A stretch of 64,000 bases of DNA, taken from NCBI GenBank assembly GCA_028554645.1, contig JAQOOI010000022.1, forward strand, positions 2,294,001 to 2,358,000, in the 5' to 3' direction. This document shows positions 52,008-62,237 of this stretch, one piece after another. The notes beneath the pieces are model-generated. The model was not told the origin of the DNA, made no database searches, and saw only the letters and a program-made list of their open reading frames with translations. Every line of letters starts with the position of its first letter. Position 1 is the first letter of the stretch. The translations under genes and the position numbers were made by a program. The DNA comes from Omphalotus guepiniiformis. Its lineage: Eukaryota; Basidiomycota; Agaricomycetes; Agaricales; Omphalotaceae.

Positions 52008-55007
52008 ATGGGTTTTTGCCGGAGATGTGGCGATATCGTCTCTGGTACTCGCTGCAAATGTGGTGGAACTGCTGTCGGTATGTCTTCTATAACAAATGAA
52101 ATCGCAAAACACACTCAATCTGGCTTGAACAGCTCCAGTGGTCCCCTGGAAAGAGTCCAATGATCCTTGGGCTAAAACCTATGTTTCTCGGGATAAATCG
52201 CCCACCCGACCTACTTCAGTGCATACCAACGATACACCTGTGGCTATCAATGCTACTGGTGGAACCTCAACTTCACCGACGAAACGGTTTCCTCGTCCGT
52301 TGTCGTCTTATTCAACTTCCTCTTCACCTCAACGTATCGGCAAACGTGTCTCTGCGCATATTGCCTCCACCACATCTAACTCCAGTCGGCCACCTTCGCC
52401 GCTGAAATATTCAACTGGTCCAGCTCCTGAATCAGACATTCTCCCTTCGCTCACGCCTCATACCAGTTCCTTAGCCAAAGTGTATGGTTCTGTTCTGCAA
52501 CCAAAAGAATCGCTTACCACCCATTCTTGTGCTATCTGTTCTGCGCCCTTTCCTCCGGATAGCACTATTTATCCGGAGCCGTACGCTGAGGCATCCCATC
52601 CCACACGTTTCCTCTGCCGGAACTGCTTCACTTCTAACGGAGGCTCTAAAGGGCCTTGTCCTGGATGTTCGCGTCCCGTCCTGGCACTGAAAACGGAAGG
52701 GCCTTTCGTTGAAGCTGCGGGTACGTTTTGGCATAAAGCATGCTTCAATTGCGCTGGATGTTCTAAGAATATTGGAGACTGCCCCATGGTTGACCTTCTT
52801 GGGAAACCTTCGTGTGCCGACTGCTTTGATACTTGCTTGAAGCGCGATCGTACCCCAAAGAAGAGACGCGACAGCACAGTCAGTTTGAATTCCAGCACCA
52901 ACAGCCCTAACCGTAATATTGGTGGTCTCAACTCTCGAAATGCCAGAAGCCGAGAGGGCAGCCCTGCCATCGAAGAATTGGAACAACGTCTGGGTATCGT
53001 CAAGAGTCGAGAGTCCAGCCCACTTCTGGAGGAGCTTTCTCACAGATTAAGTACCATCAGAACTCCATCCAAAGCGTCACGCCAGTCTGCTGCTACAGGC
53101 AGCCCAACGGCAAGCTCTCCGTCACAAAGACGGTCACTCGTTTCCATGGACGACAGTCCGCTTGCTGGCTTGACGAGAAGACATTCTCGACCGGACTTGA
53201 TATCCAGTCCGTCCAGTGCCAATAATTCCACTTCTGATCTCCGCCTCACTGCTCGTGCCCGGAAGTCCTCACTCGCATCGCAGAAGACGGAATCCAGCAG
53301 CCCTGTCATGGAACCTACAGAAGCCCAGATTGAAGAGATGAAAAGAAGGTTCATGAAACCCTCTACCTCTCAGTCTTTGTCGACTGCAGATATCTCACCC
53401 TCTATTTCTCCTCGACGAAAACTTCGAACCTCACGATCTTCGGGCTCCCTTTCTCAACTTCCCACTGAGCCTATCCTTTCGAGCAGTTCCGTTTATCCAC
53501 CAACACCCGATCTAATGTCAGACTTTTCCGACACGACAACTCAGTCTTCTTCATCTGGCCCCGATTCTCCGCCACGCAGATCGAATGACGGAGGTGATGT
53601 AGCGATAGCAGCCAAGCATTATGGCCGAGGGTTTGGTGCACATTATGCACGCTCTGATCTTTTAGACGATTCTGACGACGTGATCTTGGAGGAAACGTCT
53701 AGCCAGATGGGCACTCCGACTCATACTCCGAAACGAAATGAACCTGTATCTACTAAAGTAACACCGAACTCCACTCCAAGCAAGGTCTCAATACCCTTAA
53801 GATCGCCCAAGCAGAAATCTGATTCAGTGGAAACGCTCTCCTTGAAATCCCAAATTTCTACCTCTACGACCTGCGACAAGTGTCGTCGACCGTTATTCTC
53901 CTTGCGTGAAGGCGGGCAATATGTCTCAATTCCAGATGATACATCAAATGCTCTGAAAATCTATCACATACAATGCTTTACTTGCTCTATATGTGGACTC
54001 AAATTCAACGAAGGTGCCAAAGGTCAAGCAGCATTTGTCAAGAGTGAAAAAGGTCCATGTCATGTTGAGGTTCGTGTGGGTCTACAATTAAACCGGAAAA
54101 TTTTCTTCTGAGCTTTCGTCTAGTGTGCACCTCCAGCAAAGATTAGTATCCGCATGGTGCCTAACTCTCGTGCTCAAACTCCACCTCAAGCTCGCACACG
54201 TGTATCTCCTACGCCTAGCCCAACTCGCATCACCTCCTCACCTTCATCTTCTACAACAACGCACGTATCTTCAAGGTACACGCGACCACCGTTGGCTGCA
54301 CCTCCCATTAATACCTCCACTCCAGCACCACGTTTCGGTGGCTCAAATGTTTGTCCAGGCTGCAAGAAGTCTGTCACGCAGGTTTCTTTTGGCATCTCTG
54401 AAGGCGAGCGAAGTGTCCAGGGACCTTCTGGGACCCGGTGGCATGTAAAGTGCCTCATATGTGGAGGTCAGAAAGAGCAATCGAATTTATGCTACAAAGG
54501 CAGAGACGAGAAGACCCGCCAGCCAGGATGTGGCAAAAAGCTTGACTCTGCTGCGAAGTTGGGTGGTGAGGGAGCTGTCTTTTGCCGTGAATGCTGGGTA
54601 AGCCTATATAACATAATGCAACCCTCGTGAACAGCTGGCTAATTATCGGGTGCTCCCTATAGCTTCTTCTTCCCGTGCGGGAGGCGTCTTCTCAGGGACC
54701 TCCGACCCTCACGCCTCTCCCATCGCACACCGGATCAACTAGTAAGGTTGCCCCCCAATTCACTGGTACTACGACCTTAGCGAGACAGTTCACCGGACTG
54801 GGCGGCGGTGACGCTTCTGCTCCTCTTCTGAGGCAACTGACTGGTGGCGGTTTGAGCCCTACACGAAGTCTTAGTCCAACGAAGCAATTAGGATCCTCTC
54901 GCCCTCGGCCGAAGAGTGTTATCGGTATGCGGTCTACGAAGAGCGTCGATGAAGGAAGAGGGATGTTCCTGGTCAGACAGATGACTGGTGCCTCAAATGC
55001 AGGGTAA
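52008..55007 (+). CDS. LIM-domain protein (paxillin/Pxl1-like)
   Basis: The N-terminus MGFCRRCGDIVSGTRCKCGG has paired CxxC/CxC motifs. Two zinc-binding LIM regions are visible. One reads HSCAICSAPFPPDS...FHKACFNCAGC-like, ending CADCFDTCLK. The other reads TTCDKCRRPLFSLREGG, then YHIQCFTCSICGLKFNEG, and a third zinc cluster follows around VCPGCKKSVTQVSFG and WHVKCLICGGQK. Long Ser/Pro-rich linkers separate them. Two 19-residue units follow each other (SREGSPAIEELEQRLGIVK; SRESSPLLEELSHRLSTIR). The C-terminal 100 residues repeat an RQ[FLM]TG motif. Fungal LIM proteins of this layout act at sites of polarised growth and cytokinesis; the match is by architecture, so the role is tentative. All introns are GT-AG. 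Confidence 0.82.
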
Positions 55008-55556
55008 GAGAGATCATGATTGTACACGGCTGGCATCTGGGCGGTGTGCTGACTATATGGACTATTTTACTCTTCTTGGCTGTCGCAAATCATTGTATAA
55101 TCAACCTCGGGGTATATCTACTCATGAAGTAGCACTTTAGACTGAGGATATTGAATCTATAAATCAACTTGTTTTCGACCTATGTGCGAAAGTGCTCGTG
55201 ACGGGAAAGTTCTAAGACTTCTTGTATTGATGTTGTTGTTATGCAAATTACATGGTATGTTATGTATGTACTCATAACAGAGCGCGGCTTTCCTGTGACT
55301 CTTTCCCCCTTCACTATTCTTTCAAGGAATACGAGGAGAACGGTTTCCACTCAACAACTCGTCCTCGATTAGTTGAGTCTCTTCGACTGGAGCAGTCCGC
55401 CGCTCCTTTTCATTTCCTCTCCTTTTCCTTTGCTTTTTGGACGGTCTGCCGGTCAAGTCCTGTCGCATTCTTCTAGTTGAGCTGGTTTCAACCTTTCGTG
55501 CTCTGCTTGCCACGTCTCCATCCTGGCTTTCCCTACCGGATATTACTGCCAGTACG
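55008..55556 (+). other. Intergenic region
   Basis: No gene is supported between the LIM gene and the seven-helix gene. The last part is pyrimidine-rich and presumably promoter. Confidence 0.3.
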
Positions 55557-58359
55557 ATGTCGGTCCATTTGTTCGCAGCGGGCCAGGCCGTTGTATCCAG
55601 GGCTACAGCCAGTTTAGCTTTAACGGATGACACTGCGGTTCGCTCTTCACTGACGATGGTCTTGGATAGTACTTACATGTTACTCACATTTAGCTTGAGT
55701 TAATCATTTCAGACATTCCTTTCTTCTGTGTCGGACTAGTGGCCTTCGCTTTCTTTTCGTTCTTTCTTGTTATGAGGCGCGTCAATCTGTGAGTATATTC
55801 CAACCTTCCACTCATTCGCCATTGCTGATGCATTTCACTCATAACAGTATTTCAATCTATCTTTATTCATCTGCATTATCTAGCTTTGTTGCGGCCATCC
55901 TTGATCTTAGCCAAATTCTTGTCAGAGGGTCCAGTGCCATCGACTCAAATACAGGCGTTACCCCTGAAATTACAGTGTTGATGAATATACGGGAGGTGGG
56001 ATTGTCTATTGGTGTGGGATTCCGATTCCTCTTTTTCTGGACGTTTGTCGCAGAACGTCCTCGTGGTGAACCACCTCCGACAACCAATCTTGACGATCCT
56101 AGGGTTTATCTTTACAATGCAAGCAACTCTCATAGTGCACAGTGGGAGCGCTGGGGGTACATTGGAGTCCTACTCAAATGGGTCCTTTTGGTTAGCACAC
56201 TGTCCATTCCCATACTGCAGATCATTTGGCGCATCGCCGCGAGACATTTCGGCGTCGTTTACATGGTGGAATCAACCATTGAAATCATGGTCTCTGCCCT
56301 GTTCGTAATGAAACTTCTCCTCAATGTCTTCCTGTCACCTGTTACTCCCTGGTGGCGACCGTTTCGGTTCTACATCGCCCCTTTGGTTGCTTTGGGCATC
56401 AATATAGGCCTTGGGATTGGGGAACTTGTTCTCTGTGGGTACCATATGATCTAAGCAGCTTTCATACGTTGACCCACAATCTAGTTCTCTTTTCCGAGAC
56501 GGCTCTCGGACGTTTCCTTCAAGCAATAGAGATTTATATCCTCATTCTTTTCGTCCTGATTGCCACGTTCTATAAAGTCCCCGTTAGGCCTGCTCGATCA
56601 AGAGGGGAACGAACCTCCGCATACGAAGTCACAGAGAAGAAGCGACCAGTGGACCCTCCACCAGTTCCATCCTTCGCAGCTCAGGACTACGCAGTCAATG
56701 GGCGTCCTTCTCGGGCAAATGACGTTACCATCCGACTATCTAGGAGATTTTCCACGATTTCTTCCCGAATACCGTCTTGGATTCCACTCAGCCGTAGTAT
56801 CCGGCAGCCTGATATCGACGTAGAGAGCCAAAGAAACAAAAGCGATGCAGAATCAGGCGTACGCTCGCCACAGCCGCAACCACCCACAATTGTTGCAAGT
56901 TCACGAGGTGCTACACCAGAGTTGCTCCAGGAAGTGATAGCATCATCACCGACAGTGAAACCTGAGTTCTCACGTCCACAAAGCTTGCTGGTTCCTTCCC
57001 CTACCGCGCCCACATCTGCTATAGACACCAGAGATAGTAGGCCATCCGTAGGGATCTCATTGTCGTATTATGGCATGGATCGTAGGTCCCCAATGCCTTA
57101 TCCAAGTGTTCCTGTCTTTGGGGATGCTTCTAGACTGGGTAATGGAGCCGATTCCCCCATATACGGGCTCAATGGCATCGTCAATGCAGGGACCGAAAAC
57201 AGAGTCTCTGTATCTGTTGTGTCTCCACGCCTATCACGCAGTAGCGTGTCTTCGTTTGAGGCATTGATTCAGCAACAGGCAGAACTGGATCGAAGCATTG
57301 CAGCCCTCCGATTATTTTCGCCAAGACCGGATGCCTCCACATTTGCAGATGCACAGAACTCGACACTGTCCCCCAATATAGCACCAAACCCGCCGACAAA
57401 TACCTCTAGCAATTCCACCGGTAGAACCGTTAGCACTCTCACCAGCTCTTCTGCTAGGCGTGATTCCACCTCTGGTCGTAGTGAATTCTCGCTCTCCATA
57501 TTTCCTGATCCACCACCTGTTGATGCTGATATAAGCTTACCTTCACGGCTTTCATTTGCAAACCTGCGCACTAGACGGTCATCTCGTCTATCTCGTAGAG
57601 ACATTCCCAACTCGTTTGATACGACATCTAGTCAAAATGTACCCTCTCTGCCTACTTCTCCGATACGAACGTTTCCAGGGAGATTTGGATCAGCAGGGAC
57701 GCAGTACGATGTTACTTCGTTCATTGGAGGTGAGAACGAATTGGATATTGCCTTCGACGTATTGTCTGACAGGCTTTGTTAAATTTACAGACCTCACTAA
57801 CCCTACATCATTAAGAGTATCGAACACCTTGAGACATGCAGAGCTTAGCGAAGTGCAGTCTGTAACTGAAGTGGAGAACTCGCAACTCAGCGAAAGTGAT
57901 AGCCAGGCAACCCCAACTGAACTTTCTGCGCGACCTAATGTAATAGACCCTGCCGCACTTCCGAACGCTTCGTCTAGTGTAACAGACCCTGCCACACTTC
58001 CAGACGCTTCGTCTGAGCCTGCAACAGCATCTAGTGGTGTCCTAACTTCACGCAGGTCCAGCGAGACACCCTACCTTCGACCCTTCTTACTCGGTAGCGT
58101 CACCGCATCACCAACAGTGTCTTCGCCGTTGGCTAGTGGTGTTTTGCAAACACGTACTTCCGGCATAGTGCCGATTGGGCCTCGTAGGCCTGCTCGAAGT
58201 CGTGTTCCTTTACCCTCCAATCCTCGACCTGCAATTAGCAATCCGCGACCAGTACCCGGCAGTGGGAGTGATCCTGCGCCTGGCGCGTTCGAGAGACCAA
58301 GACCCTCTCCTTTGGTGCTTCCTTCTGACTCTGTAGCCGACCCCACTTCACGGTCGTAG
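55557..58359 (+). CDS. Seven-helix membrane protein with long cytoplasmic tail, unknown function
   Basis: Seven hydrophobic segments can be counted: IPFFCVGLVAFAFFSFFLVM, IYLYSSALSSFVAAILDL, VGLSIGVGFRFLFFWTFVAE, IGVLLKWVLLVSTLSIPIL, VVYMVESTIEIMVSALFVM, FYIAPLVALGINIGLGIGEL and FLQAIEIYILILFVLIATF. This suits a G-protein-coupled-receptor-like topology, with a short outside N-terminus. The tail of about 600 residues is Ser/Thr/Pro-rich and carries a 13-residue tandem duplication (57940-58017). I cannot assign it to a named GPCR class (not Ste2/Ste3, not RTA1 by eye). Five exons use GT-AG introns. The start is the ATG at 55557, 90 nt before the first intron. Confidence 0.7.
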
Positions 58360-58700
58360 TATTTGTTGTAGTATGTAACATTCTGTCAATAGCGCGTTGA
58401 AATGGATCAAGTAGCGCGAGAAACAGCCAAAACTCACAGCGCCATTGAAAATTCTTGGCGAGGTCCTCCAGCTATTGGGAAAGACTTGCTTGAATTCAAG
58501 CAATTACAGCCAGATACTCTGGCAGGCCCGCAGGCCAAGCTGCATGTGCATGTGATCAGAACTCAAATATAATAGGAAGCTGACAAATAAGACAAAACAT
58601 TTCAGCGACTAGCTATTCGACTGCTTATAGCGCCGCGACGACGACGGTGTCCACTACTTAGATCTTATCTTCCTTGTACTATCTCTTTCTTCTATCCGTC
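58360..58700 (+). other. Intergenic region upstream of RAB5
   Basis: About 340 bp with no gene or repeat; the RAB5 5' flank is pyrimidine-rich near the start. Confidence 0.3.
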
Positions 58701-59747
58701 ATGGCCGATACTGCTGCTGCGGACAAGTCCGTCCAAGTCAAGCTTGTTCTTCTAGGTGCGTAATATCCTTAGTCTTGTTACGAGATGTCACCTTGCTACG
58801 CAGAGGGTCATCTTCCAAGAGCTCCAGGGTATCTAACATATTATGCCGCTTAGGTGAAGCTGCTGTCGGAAAATCATCTGTCGTGCTTCGCTTTGTATGT
58901 TCAACAGGATTCATCCTTTTTACGACGAGCTAATGCATTGCATCGACTCAAGGTTTCGAACGAATTCCAACCCAATAAAGAACCTACCATTGGAGCTGCT
59001 TTTTTGACGCAGAAATGTCGACTCGAGGACCGTGTGCTACGTTATGAGATTTGGGATACGGCTGGGCAGGAGCGTTTCCATTCCTTAGCTGTGCGTGCTG
59101 CGTATACTCCAGAAAGCCACCTATAACCTCTATTTATTATGACAGCCCATGTACTATCGAAATGCACAGGCCGCGGTTGTGGTCTACGATGTCACAAAGG
59201 CTTCCAGTTTGGAGAAGGCCAAATCATGGGTGAAGGAGCTTCAACGACAAGCCAATCCGAATATTGTCATCGCCCTGGCGGGCAACAAGGTTGATCTTGT
59301 TCAGTCGGTATCTTCGTCATCCGGCAACACCTCTTCTGAGTCGGAGGATGAAGCTGACGATGCAACTGCCACACCTGGAGAGGCTCCCGCTACGTCTGGC
59401 GGAGAGCCTGAAAGCCTTAGACAAGTACCGCGTGAAGAAGCACAAGCGTATGCCACTGAAGCTGGCCTCTTGTTTTTCGAGACCAGTGCGAAGACAGGCG
59501 AGGGAATCGTGGATATCTTCACGGAAATCGGTGAATCTTCCTCTCATTGCACGCAAATTTCCGTGCCACACTCACTCATTATAATCTATCAACAGCCAAG
59601 AAGATTCCTATTGAGCACATCCTTGCCGCGACACGGGGCAGCGCAGGCCGCCCAGGTGCAGCAAATGGTCGTCCTGGCTCCTCGCAAGAAGGAGGCGTTA
59701 ACTTAGAGGAGAACAGTAACAAACCTAAAGACGCATGCAATTGCTGA
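58701..59747 (+). CDS. RAB5: Rab5-family small GTPase (Vps21/Ypt5)
   Basis: Rab5 controls early endosome tethering and fusion. The G motifs are GEAAVGKSS (P-loop), [10 protein letters not shown] (effector loop), [20 protein letters not shown] (switch II), GNKVDL and [10 protein letters not shown]. The C-terminus is CNC, a dual geranylgeranylation site. [15 protein letters not shown] is a Rab5 signature. Between NKVDL and the next helix an acidic Ser/Glu-rich insertion of about 35 residues is present, absent from animal Rab5. Five exons use GT-AG introns. It sits between the seven-helix gene and an alpha-arrestin. Confidence 0.94.
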
Positions 59748-59995
59748 TTTCTTAATGCCTGTCTCCTTGATCTCTATGCCCACCTGTACGACCCTCCCTC
59801 TGCCTATAAACTTTACGCCATATACAGCCTAGCTGTTTCCCTAGCTCACCGCTACTTGTTATTGTCCCCTTCCCTTTCATGGTACATGTAATTTGACTTT
59901 ATTAGCTGAAGGACACAAACCGGAAATTTTTTTGCGTCCTTGCAATGAATATACAGGGAAACTATATCCTACTTAGTTATTCTCCACTTGAGATT

Positions 59996-62060
59996 CTAAT
60001 CTACATAAGGAGGCGGCCGTATGACATGCTCAGCATGATTCTCTGGTACAAGGTATGGTGGTGGTGCATGTCCATGAGATCCATGAGTGTCGAGATCTAG
60101 CGAAGGGACAGCGGCATCAGTGTGTAACTGGGGTGGTTCAGGAGAATAGCCAGGACGTAAAGGTGGTGGCGAAGCATGAGATGGGGATCTCTGTCGCGGA
60201 GCGTCCGGTGACCTGAAATCGGAGTCAATGGATGGTGGGGGGTCAGAAGGATCATCAAGGGCAGGGGGAGGTGGTGGAGGCTCTTCCTGTGCACCATCCT
60301 CTTGTTGCTGTGTTAGCACCAGACCTAGTGCCTCGATCGCTCGCTCGGGCTCAGCCATATCAGCCAGCTGTGTGACATTTGCATCTCGACTGGCCATCTC
60401 GAGGGTCGGAGGTGGAGTTGATGATCGTTGCATATCCTCTGAATGACCATCAAACTGTTCTGATATCGTAAAACCAAATTCAAAACCTTCACCAGCGATG
60501 GTCTGTAAAGGCTGTTCGGGAGTATCGTCAGGATCCGGTGGTATGATGATCTCTCGTTCTGACTCTAGGAACGTCGGAAGGTGAGCAGAGGTCGATGCTT
60601 CCGCTGCGGAAGAGAAGAATGGAGGTGGCGCATCACGCTCCTCAAAAGGAGGAGGAGCGCTGTTTGGAAGCGCGCTAGGTCCAGCCTCCCCTTCAGAATA
60701 ATGCGGTGCAAAGTCGGTGTCTTCGTAACGATTAGTTTTCACAGGTGGTCTGTCGTGTTTCTTTTGATATGCTTCGTCCATCGAAGGACCCACCTCTGGA
60801 AGCGACGCGGAAGGTGGAAGTAGCGTGATGGGGATGGAGATCGTGGAAATACGCTCTGTACGACTGCCAACATTGACAAAAGAGACGTGGATATCTACCC
60901 GAAAAGTCACAGAATGAAGGAGAGTCTGTTGCGTAATGGATGAGAATTCTGCGTCGTCATCAAGATGCTCGTGCTCTGAGTTCGGTAAATTGGGTGGGTT
61001 ATTCGATGGGGAAGAGAATGGTGAGGCTCGGTGCATGATGAAGCGTAACTGAATGGCCCGAGAGGAATGAAACCGACATGACGCTCCTGAACGTGCCAAA
61101 GTTGCTCGATATGAGGACTCTGAAAAGATTGGAGAGACAGGAGCCTTGGAAGAAGACGTTTGAGCTGGCTTCTCAGGAGCCAGAGTTGCAGAGAGACCTT
61201 CCCTTTCGCTACCGTCAGCAGATCCAGCAGGTTCGTCCGGGGTACGTTCAGCATACGGTACTTCATCGTCGTCCCGCTTTACTTTCACCACTCGAACGAG
61301 TTCTGCTTTGACATTACGAAGTCTCAATTGTTCGTCGATTACTAGCTCCCGTCTTGGAGGGGGTATCTTGACATAGAGGGGAATCAATTCACCAACTTTG
61401 TATGTCGTTCGCGGTACCTCCACTTCGATCCGAGTAGGATCATCCAAGCTATGTGTTTCGGGAGATAAGAGTAAACTGTGAAGGTGAGACGTGTACCGTC
61501 TTGTATGCACGTTCAAACTTTTCGACAGAGGGGATGAAAGGGGGTCAACCGGGTACAGGCTAGCAGTCAAGGTGTGCGACAGCGAGGAATGGGGGGTAGT
61601 TACTGATTGCGGAGCATCCGGCATCAAGGGAATGGCAAACAACATGGAAGAAGGTAAAGGTGCGGATGTAGGACCTGCTGAACGAGACCAAAGGACTACC
61701 TCGGAGCAGTTTAGCTCAATTTCTCGCGAAAATGCTTTCTCGACTGTACGTAGGCAGACGGTCCTGAAGACAGACGGGTGCGTCAGTCGCGTTGATCACT
61801 CTTGCTACGGTATCTATCACTCACACTTTCTTCCACTTTCCGGTTTCCGCTCCTTTTATCTGCAATTCGCCTTCAATCGCAGCCCTTTCGTCTTCAGCAC
61901 CTAGGAAGCCCTTCTGGAAGTTGACGGTGTCAATACTCGGTACAATGAGTAACTGCGGGTGCTGCGAGAGGTCGGATGCATCAGTAGCGTCTTCAAGGGG
62001 GAGAGAAAGATGATCTGGATGTTGCTGAGAATATGTGGGAGGAGGTAAAGAATGAGACAT
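59996..62060 (-). CDS. Alpha-arrestin (Art-type, PPxY ubiquitin-ligase adaptor)
   Basis: Fungal alpha-arrestins recruit the Rsp5/Nedd4 ligase to plasma-membrane transporters and receptors and so trigger endocytosis. The N-terminal strand region has TVNFQKGFLG and IEGELQIKGAETGKWKKV, then SREIELNCSEVVLW. The arrestin-C-like part has TRIEVEVPRTTYKVGELIPLY and FRVDIHVSFVNVGSRTERIS. Three PPxY motifs are visible: PPTY near the N-terminus, and PPPY twice at the C-terminus (APPPYLVP and RPPPYVD). A Pro/Glu-rich disordered stretch precedes the last two. One GT-AG intron interrupts it. Which cargo it serves is unknown. Confidence 0.85.
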
Positions 62061-62237
62061 TATATGGTGGTTACAAGGCAAGTGTTTAGAACAGCAACTA
62101 GCGTAGCTGACATCGATTTCAAAGCGGGCACTGCAGAGCAGCGGTTTAAAGCAGCGCTCAAGCACGTGCTCTGATATACAGTATACAATAACTACAACTA
62201 TTATTTAAATTTAAATATATACGATTCCATATACACC

